A DNA stretch of 64,000 nt from Lacisediminihabitans profunda (GCF_008040105.1 NZ_VRMG01000003.1:124001-188000); one strand, 5' to 3'; positions 9,665 through 18,353 are shown, numbered from the stretch's first letter. A program made the numbers and translations. The notes: generated by a model not told the origin, from the sequence alone.

Positions 9665-10621
9665 ATGCGCGTCTTAGTCACCGGCGGGACCGGCCATTCC
9701 GGTTCGCACATCATCCCCGACCTCATCGCGGCCGGGCACGAGGTGACCGGCCTGGCCCGGTCGGACACAGCGGCGGCGGCCCTGTCCGCGCTCGGCGCGA
9801 AGGTGCGTCGCGGCGACATCCGGGACCTCGACGGACTCAAGGAGGCAGCCGCCGACTCCGACGGGGTCATCCACGTCGCGCACCGGCAGGACCTGCTTCC
9901 GTCTGGCGGGATGGACGCCGTGTCCGCCGCGGAGATTCCGGTCATGCTCGCGTACGGCGAGGCGCTGGCGGGAACCGGAAAGCCGCTGGTCGTGGCGGGG
10001 AGCATCGGTTCGCCCGGGCAACTGGGCCGGCCGGCCACCGAAGAGGATCCGCCCCTTCCCGTCCGCGACGAGCACCGGGGCACCCTCCGGGTCCGCAACG
10101 CGGTGGAGACCACGGTAATCGGCCTCGCCGAACAGGGCGTGCGGTCGTCGGTCGTGCGGATCGCCAATATCGCGCATGGCACCACCGATCGTGCCGGCTT
10201 CCTTCCGATGCTCATTGCACTCGCGAAACAGAACGGCTACGCCGGCTACCCCGGAGACGGTGCGAACATGTGGAACGCCGTGCACATCCGCGACATCGCG
10301 CCCCTGTTCCGCCTGGCGCTGGAGGAAAGCCCGGCCGGCAGCAACTGGCACGCGGTCGGGGACGGGGGCATCCCGCTGCGCGAGATAGCCGAGGCCATCG
10401 GCGGCCGCCTGGGCCTGCCCGTGGTGAGTATCCCCGCGGACGAATTGATGACGCCGGCGTACTTCGGCTTCATCGCGAACATCGTCACGCAGAGCTACCC
10501 CGCCTCCAACCTCATCACCCGTCAGGCCCTGGGCTGGGAACCCGCCCAGCCCGGCCTTCTTGCCGATTTGGACAACGGCCACTATTTCCCCTCCTCGTCG
10601 AAAGGCACGCTGAAGATATGA
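9665..10621 (+). CDS. NAD-dependent epimerase/dehydratase family protein (extended SDR)
   Basis: A 318-residue extended short-chain dehydrogenase with the nucleotide motif VTGGTGHSGSHI and an atypical active site around VVAGSIGSPG where classical YxxxK is not obvious. The C-terminal part is typical of NmrA/epimerase-like proteins of unknown substrate. AAGGAG lies 7 bases before ATG. Its stop overlaps the next start (ATGA), so the genes are translationally coupled. Confidence 0.85.
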   Translation: MRVLVTGGTGHSGSHIIPDLIAAGHEVTGLARSDTAAAALSALGAKVRRGDIRDLDGLKEAAADSDGVIHVAHRQDLLPSGGMDAVSAAEIPVMLAYGEALAGTGKPLVVAGSIGSPGQLGRPATEEDPPLPVRDEHRGTLRVRNAVETTVIGLAEQGVRSSVVRIANIAHGTTDRAGFLPMLIALAKQNGYAGYPGDGANMWNAVHIRDIAPLFRLALEESPAGSNWHAVGDGGIPLREIAEAIGGRLGLPVVSIPADELMTPAYFGFIANIVTQSYPASNLITRQALGWEPAQPGLLADLDNGHYFPSSSKGTLKI

Positions 10622-11286
10622 CCACGGTGGCATTCATCGGAAGTGGGCAGATCGGCAGTACCATTGCGCGGCTCGCCATCGCGGCCGGGCACCAGGTCGT
10701 GCTCAGCAACTCGCGCGGTCCCGAAACCCTCGCGGATGTGGTCGCTGACCTGGGGCCGCAGGCCTCCGCGGCGACGGGCGTGGAAGCCGCGGCGGCCGGT
10801 GACATCATCGTGATCACGGTGCCGGTCAGCGCCTTTCCCGACCTGCCGGCTGAGGCGCTAGTCGGGAAGACGGTCATCGACACGTGCAACTACGGCCCCG
10901 AGCGGGATGGGCACATCCCGGCACTCGACGACATGTCGCTCACCTCGAGCCAACTGCTGCAGCACTATGTCCCAGGTGCCTTGATCGTGAAGGCGTTCAA
11001 CAACATCTTCTACAAGCACCTGCTGTGGCTCGGCCGCCCGGCGGGGGCGGCCGACCGCTCATACCTGCCCATTTCCGGCGACTCCGCGCCGGCTAAGGCA
11101 GTGGTGACCGAATTCATCGACTCTATCGGGTTCAGCGTCGTGGACGCCGGACCGCTGGCCGACAGCTGGCGGCAGGCGACGGGCACGCCGGTATGGGGCG
11201 CCCCGTACGGCCCGTACTCAAACAAGAAGGGCCGACCGGCCGGCGAGAGCGGCATCCGCGGGGCACTGGCCGCCGCAACGAGATAA
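10618..11286 (+). CDS. NADPH-binding Rossmann oxidoreductase, paralogue of the 8993 gene
   Basis: A 222-residue protein starting VAFIGSGQIGSTIARLAI and resembling the protein at 8993-9613: the same VITVPVSAF, VIDTCNYG and IVKAFNNIFY segments are recognisable. It is probably an old duplicate kept in the same operon. The start overlaps the preceding stop by 4 bases (ATGA). Two F420/NADP-type reductase paralogues flanking an SDR suggest a joint redox pathway under the adjacent TetR regulator. Confidence 0.85.
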   Translation: MTTVAFIGSGQIGSTIARLAIAAGHQVVLSNSRGPETLADVVADLGPQASAATGVEAAAAGDIIVITVPVSAFPDLPAEALVGKTVIDTCNYGPERDGHIPALDDMSLTSSQLLQHYVPGALIVKAFNNIFYKHLLWLGRPAGAADRSYLPISGDSAPAKAVVTEFIDSIGFSVVDAGPLADSWRQATGTPVWGAPYGPYSNKKGRPAGESGIRGALAAATR

Positions 11287-11340
11287 CCGCAGCACGTTCC
11301 CGGTTTCCGCATCTACGACGGCCTGGCTACCCTAAGTGGA

Positions 11341-11352
11341 TCGGTGCACCGA
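11341..11352. promoter_or_regulatory. Perfect 12-bp palindrome upstream of the TetR gene
   Basis: tcggtgcaccga is a perfect palindrome 41 bases before the tetR start and just downstream of a possible -10 (taccct, 11328-11333). Its position over the transcription start suggests autorepression. It does not match the palindrome at 8896-8931. Confidence 0.5.
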
Positions 11353-11392
11353 ATATGTAGAGCACTGCCCCACCCATCAATCCGGGAGACAC

Positions 11393-11959
11393 ATGCGAGC
11401 CGACGCGAAGAAGAACTACGATCGCCTGCTCTCCGTCGCGCGCGACGTCGTCACCGAACACGGCGCCGACGCGTCGTTGCGCGACGTCGCGCGCAAGGCG
11501 GACGTCGGGCTCGGCACCCTCTACCGTCACTTCCCCACGCGAGAAGCGCTGATCGAGGCGCTGCTCCGCACTGAGGTGGACGGGCTGACTGCTCAAGCGG
11601 CCGGTCTCGAGGAGTCGAGCGAGCCCAAGGAGGCGCTGCTTACGTGGCTGCGCGGCTCCGTCGCGATCACCCATGAATACCGGGGTGTCACGGGCCTGCT
11701 GATGGCCGCGCTCGAGGACAGCGAGTCCGCGCTCCATGCCTCGTGCGTGGCGCTGCACGACACCGGCACTCGGCTGCTCGACCACGCCCAGGCCGCGGGG
11801 GTAGCGCGGACGGACATCGACGGCACCGACCTGTTCGCCCTGGTCGCGGCGCTCGCGTGGGTCTACGACCAGCCCTCGCTCGCGCTCCGCGCCGATCACC
11901 TCTTCGATGTGATATCCGGCTCGGTCTTGCCCGGCCAAGAAACAGCCAGGTCGGCGTAG
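11393..11959 (+). CDS. TetR-family transcriptional regulator
   Basis: A 188-residue repressor. The N-terminal helix-turn-helix is clear: ASLRDVARKADVGLGTLYRHFPTREALIEALL. The rest is an all-helical ligand domain. ATG 11393 follows GGGAG by 5 bases; the open frame extends upstream without an RBS. Family members of this type often lie beside NAD(P)-dependent oxidoreductases and derepress them on ligand binding, which fits the three genes upstream. Confidence 0.92.
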   Translation: MRADAKKNYDRLLSVARDVVTEHGADASLRDVARKADVGLGTLYRHFPTREALIEALLRTEVDGLTAQAAGLEESSEPKEALLTWLRGSVAITHEYRGVTGLLMAALEDSESALHASCVALHDTGTRLLDHAQAAGVARTDIDGTDLFALVAALAWVYDQPSLALRADHLFDVISGSVLPGQETARSA

Positions 11960-12197
11960 GTATATCCAGGATCTGGCCCGGTGCCCACGTCGCCAGTTCG
12001 TGTCGGCGCACGGATGGCCGCTCGGGCAGCGCGCGGGACGGGCTTCACATGGGCTGCACAGGGAAAATCGGTGTTTCGCCCAGAGTGACTTTGCATACTG
12101 GGAACTTCGCCTGCGCGGTCCCACCGGCCCGCGCATCCACAACTCGAGGCGCGGCAAGGCGTGATGATGCCTGTGGCCGTTCCGCCCTTTGGACGTA
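11960..12197. other. Intergenic region before the transglycosylase-like gene
   Basis: I see no gene and no convincing riboswitch in these 238 bases. A weak promoter-like pair (gtgttt and catact with 17 bases between, near 12071-12100) is the only candidate start site. The c-di-AMP riboswitch that often precedes actinobacterial wall hydrolases was looked for and not recognised. Confidence 0.4.
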
Positions 12198-13004
12198 ATG
12201 CAGACACACTCACCCCTCTCAACTCGAAAAGAAATCTCCGCCAGACACAAGCGCAAGCGAACCAGGCAGACGGTCGCCGCATCGGTCGCCCTCATCGGAA
12301 TACTGATGGGAGTCGGCACCCTCGTGCAATCGGCAATGGCAAATGGCTCGAACAGCCAGGCGACTGCCGAACTCTCCGTGCGCGGTGGCCTCAAGAACGA
12401 ACAACCACACGCCACCTCGACGGTCGCTCGGGCGCAGGCGGCCCGGATGGACAACGCGGCCGAAACCACCATCGGCGCGGCCAACCTCGTGATCACCGAC
12501 GTGCGCGGAAAGATCGATGCGACCCAGTTGACCCAATCCGTCATTTCGCTGGCGAACTACAAGCTCCTCGACACGGGCACCGTCGTGTCGTTGATCGACC
12601 AGACCGAGTCGGCGGAAGCCGCCGCCCAGGCGGCGGCGGCCGAAGTCGATCGTGCGGCGGCGGCGGCGGACGCGGCCCAGGCAGCCGCCGCGGCCAACAC
12701 GCCGGATGGCGCCCGAGCGACAGCACGGGCGATGGCGGCCTCGAAGTATGGCTGGGGCGACGCGCAGTTCTCCTGTCTCGCCAAGCTCTGGAGCAAGGAG
12801 TCCGGCTGGTCTTACACGGCCTACAATCCCAGCGGCGCCGCCGGCATCCCGCAGGCGCTTCCCGGGAGCAAGATGGCCTCAGCCGGAGCCGATTGGAAGA
12901 CCAACGCGACCACCCAGATCTCGTGGGGTCTCGGCTACATCAGCCGCAGTTACGGCACGCCGTGCTCGGCCTGGTCGCACTCCCAGTCGTCGAACTGGTA
13001 CTGA
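12198..13004 (+). CDS. Secreted transglycosylase-like protein (aggregation-promoting-factor C-terminal domain)
   Basis: A 268-residue exported protein. A basic N-terminus and one hydrophobic segment (about 24-46) form a signal or anchor, followed by a helical alanine-rich region (130-180) likely to be coiled coil. The C-terminal domain from about 175 has the soluble lytic transglycosylase-like pattern FSCLAKLWSKESGW with likely catalytic Glu201, then GAAGIPQALPGSKM and WGLGYI. Such proteins cleave or remodel peptidoglycan. ATG 12198 is preferred; a TTG three codons upstream is possible. No clear RBS is visible. Confidence 0.85.
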   Translation: MQTHSPLSTRKEISARHKRKRTRQTVAASVALIGILMGVGTLVQSAMANGSNSQATAELSVRGGLKNEQPHATSTVARAQAARMDNAAETTIGAANLVITDVRGKIDATQLTQSVISLANYKLLDTGTVVSLIDQTESAEAAAQAAAAEVDRAAAAADAAQAAAAANTPDGARATARAMAASKYGWGDAQFSCLAKLWSKESGWSYTAYNPSGAAGIPQALPGSKMASAGADWKTNATTQISWGLGYISRSYGTPCSAWSHSQSSNWY

Positions 13005-13062
13005 GCGGGCGACCGCGCCGCTCGGCGCGCGTCGACCAGCAACTGACGCGGCGGGTCGGCAC

Positions 13063-13716
13063 CTAATCGCTGTCCTCCCTCCACGGCGCGACGTCGACCT
13101 CGTTTCCTTCCGAGTCGGCGAGTGTCCACCAGTGGGGGGCGTGGGCGTCGGTCACAATGTGGCCGCCGGCGGCCAGTGCCGCGGCGATGCGCGCCTCGGC
13201 CTGGTCTCGCGGAACCGAGACGTCGATGTGGATTCGATTACGTTGCGGTCGTGGCTCATCCATCTGTTGGAATGTGACCCAGGGGCCGCGGCCGAGCGGA
13301 TCAACGACGTCCTCGTCTCCGAACGTGTCGTAGCCGAGCACCGCGCGCCAGAACGGAAGCACCGCCGGAATGACGAGGGCGTCGATCGAGACCTGCACGG
13401 TCTGCACCCTGGAGGGGTCGGCCGCGACGCCGATCTCACGCGCGGCGGCGGAGATTCGTTGCGCAAGCGCCACGTCGCGATCGCTGATGTCGCCCACGTC
13501 GTGAGTGAACAGGCTCACGACGACGCCGGAGTAACGCAGGTCGACATCCGGATGATGGTTCGCGGCGTCGGCGAGCCTTCCGATGATCTCGATCAACTCG
13601 ACCCCCTTGGCGAATGAGCCGGTCACGAAGTAGGTCTTCGCGCCGTCGAAGAGCACCCGCCAGTCCTCGACGCCGTCGGACGCATGGAACTGCCGGGGAG
13701 AGATGCGCGTGGTCAT
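13063..13716 (-). CDS. Pterin-4a-carbinolamine dehydratase-glyoxalase (VOC) fusion
   Basis: A 217-residue two-domain protein. Residues 1-100 resemble 4a-hydroxytetrahydrobiopterin dehydratase, with the signature NHHPDV at 53-58 and a further His in the THDVGDIS segment. Residues 105-217 form a glyoxalase/VOC-like domain (PFWRAVLGYD, RIHIDVSVP, HWWTLADSEGNEVDV). Start ATG 13716 has CAGGAG 7 bases upstream. Both domains are known, and this fusion occurs in actinobacteria, but its substrate is not established. A link with pterin or Moco chemistry is only a guess from the first domain. Confidence 0.85.
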   Translation of the reverse strand: MTTRISPRQFHASDGVEDWRVLFDGAKTYFVTGSFAKGVELIEIIGRLADAANHHPDVDLRYSGVVVSLFTHDVGDISDRDVALAQRISAAAREIGVAADPSRVQTVQVSIDALVIPAVLPFWRAVLGYDTFGDEDVVDPLGRGPWVTFQQMDEPRPQRNRIHIDVSVPRDQAEARIAAALAAGGHIVTDAHAPHWWTLADSEGNEVDVAPWREDSD

Positions 13717-13927
13717 GTCCGTCTCCTGTGGTGGAATGGGATAACTCTGCTCCGCGGCGCCGCGATGCGTCAACGGGTTCGATGGGCCGCCCGGGTCTCG
13801 AGATGGGGGTTCACTCTCGCGCGGGGGGATAATCTACCCACGCCCGCCACGGCAGGGGAATCGGATCGGCCGACTCGGGTAGATCCGGTTGCCTGCGGCA
13901 GGCCGGCCTCGTGGAGAGGACAGCGTG

Positions 13928-14272
13928 ATGAGTGAGGATGAGGCGGCGCCGGAGACGCGGGGCGTCGCGGTAGAGCTGCTGGACACTGTCGATCTGGGCC
14001 CCGAAATCCCGGGTCTGGAAGGGCGCCGGCTTCGCATGCGAATGGTGACCATCGAGCCGGGAGGAGTCTTCGGCCCCGTTCACGACCACAAGGGCAGACC
14101 GGGGATCGTCTACGTGCTGCGCGGAACGATCACCGACCACCGCGACGGGATCGCCACGGACTACGGGCCGGGCGTGGGCTGGCCCGAGGACCGAAACACC
14201 ATCCACTGGCTCGAGAACCGGGGGACGGTTGCGGCGGTTGAGATCTCGGTCGACGTCGTCAGCAGCGAGTAG
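13928..14272 (+). CDS. Cupin-domain protein
   Basis: A 114-residue single-cupin protein. The metal-binding first motif is VFGPVHDHKGRPGIVYVLRG (His x His and Glu-like spacing); the second motif ends NTIHWLENRG. The gene has GAGAGGA before ATG 13928. Cupins of this kind can be small-molecule binders or dioxygenases, and the function is not predictable here. Confidence 0.8.
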   Translation: MSEDEAAPETRGVAVELLDTVDLGPEIPGLEGRRLRMRMVTIEPGGVFGPVHDHKGRPGIVYVLRGTITDHRDGIATDYGPGVGWPEDRNTIHWLENRGTVAAVEISVDVVSSE

Positions 14273-14381
14273 GCGGCAGTCGGTGACCATCCCTGGGCCT
14301 GCCTTCGTCACGGTCGCAGATCTCCCGCCAGGCGGGCGGATGTTCCGAGGCGCCAGCGTGGCGGAGCGACCGGTCTGGTTC

Positions 14382-14387
14382 TAGAGT
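14382..14387 (+). promoter_or_regulatory. -10 box for a probably leaderless DUF2255 mRNA
   Basis: TAGAGT ends 10 bases before ATG 14398 and no RBS is present, as expected for a leaderless transcript. Confidence 0.35.
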
Positions 14388-14397
14388 GTTGGTCACT

Positions 14398-14823
14398 ATG
14401 GACTGGGACCAGCTGGTGAGCCACCTCGGAGCGACGACGATCGTCGGCATCGTGACGGAGCGAGCCGATGGCACCGCCGCGGTGGCGCCGATCTGGGCGG
14501 TCGTCGTCGACGGGCAGCCCTACGTTCGCTCCTATCTGGGACCGACCGCCCTGTGGTACCGACGCGTGCTCGCCGGCCGGCCCGTCTTCTTCACGACCGG
14601 CGACGGCGAGGTGGCCGAACGCGACACCGCCGCCGCCCTTCTGCAGCCTCGGGTGGCCGTGCGAACGGAGTACGTGGACCCGGGCGACCCGATCCAGGCC
14701 GCCATCGACGGAGCGTTCCTCGCCAAGTACCGGGAATTCCCGGAGGCGGACGAGATGACGCAGCCGGCCATGGTCGCCTGCACCCGGCGCATCCTCCCCG
14801 CTGAGGCGCGCCCGGCTCAGTGA
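14398..14823 (+). CDS. DUF2255 family protein
   Basis: A 141-residue protein with the nitroreductase/PNPOx-like split-barrel pattern of DUF2255: IWAVVVDGQPYVRSYLGP followed by WYRRVLAGRPVFFTTGDG. Relatives are thought to bind flavin or small cofactors, without known reaction. In-frame GTG at 14386 and TTG at 14389 are alternative starts. Its 3' end overlaps the convergent dioxygenase gene by 7 bases. Confidence 0.75.
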   Translation: MDWDQLVSHLGATTIVGIVTERADGTAAVAPIWAVVVDGQPYVRSYLGPTALWYRRVLAGRPVFFTTGDGEVAERDTAAALLQPRVAVRTEYVDPGDPIQAAIDGAFLAKYREFPEADEMTQPAMVACTRRILPAEARPAQ

Positions 14824-15632
14824 GCGCCGGCGGGCAGCCATCCCTCGCCGCACGCGCCACCGTCGAGGCTCTCGGTAACAGTGACCTCCTCTCCGCCGGG
14901 GGTGAGCAGCGGGGTGTAGAAGCGAGCGATCTCCGTGCTCGTCTGCGGCACGTAGTGGAAGATCAGCGAGCGGCGGAAGCGTCCCGTCGACCGGTTCGGG
15001 CCGGAGCCGTGCACCATGCTTCCGTGGAAGAAGAGCACGTCGCCCGCTCTCATCGTGGTCTGCTCTGCGGTCATCCCCTCGGGGAGTCGGATCTCATCGC
15101 GGGTGAACGATTCGGTCGCGTCCGCCTCCTGGGGGCAGATGATCTCGTAACGATGCGATCCCGGAACGACTTTGAGGCCGCCGTTCTCTCTATCGCAATC
15201 GTCGATGGCGATCCAGACGGCGATGCAGGTTTCGGGATGCGCCTGCAGAAACATGTTGTCCTGGTGCAGCGCTTGCCCCCGTGCGGCCGGCGGCTTGAAG
15301 TAGAACATCGACTGAGCGGCGAACACGGGCCCCATCAGTTCGGTGACGAGGCTCATGATGCGGGGGTCGAGCATCCATCGCCTGGCGAGCCTGCCCACCT
15401 CGAGGTCGGTGCGGCGATGCGGATGCACCAGTCGCGGGAACCGCTTCAGGGGGTCGTCGTCCGGCACGTTGTCGTCATTGCCGACGGAGACGTCTCGCGC
15501 GACCTGGTCCATGAACGCCTCCCGGATCTCTGCCACCTCGTCGATGCCGAGGAGCGAGGGGAGCTGCAGTACCCCGAGCCGGTCGAACTCCGTGGCGAGA
15601 GAAGCGTCAGTGTCGGGATTGATATTCAACAT
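14817..15632 (-). CDS. Phytanoyl-CoA dioxygenase (PhyH) family protein
   Basis: A 271-residue Fe(II)/2-oxoglutarate-dependent oxygenase. The iron ligands are visible as HQDNMF (His-x-Asp) and the distal His in HGSGPNRS, followed by the Arg that binds 2-oxoglutarate (GRFRRSLIFHYVP). The substrate is unknown. It is divergent from an AraC-type regulator, the usual arrangement for these oxygenases when they act on sugars or glycosides with that regulator. The 71-base gap leaves room for one promoter pair. Confidence 0.88.
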   Translation of the reverse strand: MLNINPDTDASLATEFDRLGVLQLPSLLGIDEVAEIREAFMDQVARDVSVGNDDNVPDDDPLKRFPRLVHPHRRTDLEVGRLARRWMLDPRIMSLVTELMGPVFAAQSMFYFKPPAARGQALHQDNMFLQAHPETCIAVWIAIDDCDRENGGLKVVPGSHRYEIICPQEADATESFTRDEIRLPEGMTAEQTTMRAGDVLFFHGSMVHGSGPNRSTGRFRRSLIFHYVPQTSTEIARFYTPLLTPGGEEVTVTESLDGGACGEGWLPAGAH

Positions 15633-15703
15633 ACGAGCGAGCCTCCCGGAACTCGCACTTTAGGACCAGCGAATTCCCTGCACTAATAGTGGAAGATTCA
15701 GCT

Positions 15704-16531
15704 ATGTCACTGAACCGCTCCCGCCCGGAGTCTCCGCAACCGGTGTTCGATCGGGTGGTCGGCGGCCACTTCGCGGAGGGGCCGGAATACGCCACCTGGC
15801 GCACCGGCGGTACGGATGACTTCCTACTGATCCACACGGTCGCGGGCGGCGGGCGCTTCGGCGCGCCGGACGGCGAGCTGCTCGTCGAGGCCGGCGATGC
15901 CGTGCTGCTGCGACCCGGGCTGCCGCACGACTACGGCACCGCGCTCGGAGCCGAACTCTGGGAGTTCGACTTCGCCCACTTTCATCCGCGCGCGGAATGG
16001 CTGCCTCTGCTGGACTGGCCGGTGCGGCTGGGCGGCCCCGGCCTGATTCACGCGGGTGGTGAGGTGCGGCGGCGGGTGGGCTCCGGGCTTCGGCGATCCG
16101 CGGGGATGCGGCTCGGCGCGCTCCCACGCGCCGAGCTGTTCGCGGTCAACGCCCTCGAGGAGGCCCTCCTCTGGCTCGACACCCAGAATCCGCTGGCCAG
16201 TCGCACCGACGAACGTGTTCTGCGCGTGATCGAGCACGTGGGCTCCCACCTCGCGGAGCCGTTGGACGTCGACACCCTCGCCGAGATCGCGCACCTCTCG
16301 CCATCGCGGCTCAGCCATCTCTTCTCCGAGCAGCTCGGGATCAGCCCCCAGCGCTACGTGGAACGCGAGCGCATGACGGTGGCGAAGCAGCTGCTCGATC
16401 TCACCAACCGACAGGTCTCTGGAATCGCCCGGGAGGTCGGCTGGGACGATCCGCAGTATTTCTCCGGGCGCTTCCGGCGCTTCGCGGGAGTGACCCCGAG
16501 CGCCTACCGGCGGCGCGGCCGAGGGGCCTAG
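15704..16531 (+). CDS. AraC-family transcriptional regulator
   Basis: A 275-residue activator with an N-terminal cupin-like sugar-binding domain (GGGRFGAPDGELLVEAGDAV, LRPGLPHDYG) and two C-terminal helix-turn-helices (LAEIAHLSPSRLSHLFSEQL; ISGIAREVGWDDPQYFSGRF-type second motif). ATG 15704 is chosen; an upstream GTG at 15689 would add 5 residues. It most likely controls the divergent PhyH gene. Confidence 0.92.
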   Translation: MSLNRSRPESPQPVFDRVVGGHFAEGPEYATWRTGGTDDFLLIHTVAGGGRFGAPDGELLVEAGDAVLLRPGLPHDYGTALGAELWEFDFAHFHPRAEWLPLLDWPVRLGGPGLIHAGGEVRRRVGSGLRRSAGMRLGALPRAELFAVNALEEALLWLDTQNPLASRTDERVLRVIEHVGSHLAEPLDVDTLAEIAHLSPSRLSHLFSEQLGISPQRYVERERMTVAKQLLDLTNRQVSGIAREVGWDDPQYFSGRFRRFAGVTPSAYRRRGRGA

Positions 16532-16552
16532 TCGCGACGGTCGAGTGTCCGG

Positions 16553-17599
16553 TCAGGGAACGAGGATGACCTTGCCTCGAACCGTGCGCGACTCGGCGAG
16601 CGTGAGCGCGGCGCTCGCCTGGGCGAGAGGGAAGCGCGCGGCGATGTTGGCCGTGAGGGTTCCGTCGCCGAGGAGCGGGAAGACTCGCCCGAGGTCCTCC
16701 ACCAGATGGGCGCGAAAGCGGGCAGGGCGAAGGCGATGCCCCGCCCAGAGGTCGTAGAAGGCGGCGGTGCGCCGGTTGGGCAGGGCGTTCCACAGGGCGA
16801 TCTGGCCGAGCGCCTTCACGAACGGCATGACCATGCCGCCAGCGTTCTTGAGCTCGGAGGCGATGGCATAGCAGACCAGCACGCCGGTGGGAGCGAGGGT
16901 ACGGTACGACCGGTACATCATGGCCCCACCGACGTTGTCGAAGGCCGCATCCACTCCTCCCGGGGCAAGCTCGAGAACCCGCTCGACGATCCGCGGATCG
17001 TTGTAGTCGACCGGCTCGACCCCCGCGGCGCGAAGGGCGTCGTGATGCCGGGGCGATGCGCTGCCGATGACCCGCACTCCGGCGAGCTGGGCGAGCTGGA
17101 TCAGGATGCCGCCCACCCCACCATTGGCGCCGTGCAGCAGGATCGTCTGGCCGGCCTTCACCCGCGCGGTGCGGTGCAGCATCTGCCACACGGTGAGTCC
17201 GTTCACCACCACGGTCTCCGCCTCGGCCGGGTCGATTCCGGGCGGCACCGGCACGCTGTCGCGGGCGGGGACGATCGCGTGGCTGGCCCAGCCTCCGGTC
17301 TTCGTGATGGTGGCCACCCGAGTGCCTGGCAGCGCCGGGTCCCCGCCCGGACCCACCTCGAGCACCGTGCCGACGAGGTCGTAGCCCGGCACGAAGGGGA
17401 ACGCCGGCTGACCGAAGTAGCGACCGCGCCGCATCGCCTGCTCGGCGAAGGAAATGCCTGTCGCTTCCACGGCGACGAGCAGCTCTCCCGCTCCGGGGTC
17501 CGGGAGTCGGCGGCTCTCGACGCGCAGTCCGTCTGGCTCCACCAGCCCCGGCAGAATGACTTCGAGGGCGGTGATCGTGGTGGGTGTCGAGCCGGTCAT
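16553..17599 (-). CDS. Medium-chain reductase, zinc-independent quinone oxidoreductase type
   Basis: A 348-residue NADPH:quinone oxidoreductase-like enzyme. The catalytic GroES-like part is followed by the nucleotide-binding motif HGANGGVGGILIQLAQ and no structural zinc cysteines are seen, as in QOR proteins. ATG 17599 follows GAAAGG by 7 bases. A palindrome 37 bases upstream matches one before the next TetR gene, so it is likely repressed by that protein and induced by electrophiles. Confidence 0.9.
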   Translation of the reverse strand: MTGSTPTTITALEVILPGLVEPDGLRVESRRLPDPGAGELLVAVEATGISFAEQAMRRGRYFGQPAFPFVPGYDLVGTVLEVGPGGDPALPGTRVATITKTGGWASHAIVPARDSVPVPPGIDPAEAETVVVNGLTVWQMLHRTARVKAGQTILLHGANGGVGGILIQLAQLAGVRVIGSASPRHHDALRAAGVEPVDYNDPRIVERVLELAPGGVDAAFDNVGGAMMYRSYRTLAPTGVLVCYAIASELKNAGGMVMPFVKALGQIALWNALPNRRTAAFYDLWAGHRLRPARFRAHLVEDLGRVFPLLGDGTLTANIAARFPLAQASAALTLAESRTVRGKVILVP

Positions 17600-17635
17600 C
17601 TGTGGGCCTTTCGTTGGGGTGAGTAGTTTTGTGAC

Positions 17636-17649
17636 TGACTGAACAGTCA
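17636..17649. promoter_or_regulatory. TetR operator upstream of the quinone reductase gene
   Basis: tgactgaacagtca has perfect 6-base arms (TGACTG/CAGTCA) around AA. The site at 18340-18353 upstream of tetR differs at one base. Both lie just upstream of the minus-strand start codons. Confidence 0.8.
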
Positions 17650-17716
17650 CTTTTGACGGCAGCGGACGGGTGAGCCCTTCCGTGCGGGATCGAGGCCGGG
17701 CCAGACCGCGGCCGGG

Positions 17717-18334
17717 TCAGTCCCTGGTCGGTCCGGGACGGCTGGGTGTCGGCGCGTCGTCCGGGTGCTGGATGCCGTCGCTGAGCGTACGCGCCCAGGT
17801 CTCGTCGATCGACGCGAGGTCCGCCTGCACGATCAGGTGACAGAGCTGGCCATAGGCGACGAATCGTTGCACGCTCGCGGAGTCGGCTCCCGAGGCATCC
17901 GTCACGGCCGTCACGAGCTCGGCGAGCCCGCGCTGTACGGCTGCTCGGATCTCGGGAACGTCACACGCGCTCTGGGCGTGCACCTGCAGCATGATGAGGT
18001 CGCGATCTCTAATGAGGTCCACATACGCGTCAGACATCGCCGCCAGGATCTCTTCGGGGGTCGAGGCGTCTGTGCCGTCCGCACTGGCGATCAGCCCCAC
18101 GCGCACGCGCTCGTAGCAGTGCTCGACGGCGGACACGAAGAGCGCGAGCTTGCCCGGGAACAGCCGGAAGACGTAGGCCGGTGAGACCCCGGCGGCCGCC
18201 GCGACTTGCGCGACCGGGGTCGCGTGATAGCCGGCGTGAGCGAACACTCGCACGGCGCGGGAGACGATCTTCGAGCGCTGGGCCTCGGCGGTCGAACGCG
18301 ACTTCGTCTCGGTGGCGGGAGCGGTAGGTGGCAT
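17717..18334 (-). CDS. TetR-family transcriptional regulator
   Basis: A 205-residue repressor with the N-terminal motif TPVAQVAAAAGVSPAYVFRLFPGKLALFV. The ligand domain is helical. ATG 18334 is the first Met in front of the domain. Palindromes TGANTGAACAGTCA before this gene and before the quinone reductase gene suggest autoregulation plus control of that enzyme, a typical detoxification pair. Confidence 0.92.
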   Translation of the reverse strand: MPPTAPATETKSRSTAEAQRSKIVSRAVRVFAHAGYHATPVAQVAAAAGVSPAYVFRLFPGKLALFVSAVEHCYERVRVGLIASADGTDASTPEEILAAMSDAYVDLIRDRDLIMLQVHAQSACDVPEIRAAVQRGLAELVTAVTDASGADSASVQRFVAYGQLCHLIVQADLASIDETWARTLSDGIQHPDDAPTPSRPGPTRD

Positions 18335-18339
18335 GTAAC

Positions 18340-18353
18340 TGATTGAACAGTCA
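18340..18353. promoter_or_regulatory. TetR operator upstream of its own gene
   Basis: tgattgaacagtca differs by one base from the site at 17636-17649. It lies 6 bases upstream of the tetR ATG on the minus strand, consistent with autorepression. Confidence 0.75.

Noticed and set aside
11960-12197. c-di-AMP riboswitch before the transglycosylase-like gene, and similarly before the NlpC/P60 gene
   Set aside because: The conserved ydaO-type core sequences were not recognised on the relevant strand at either place.
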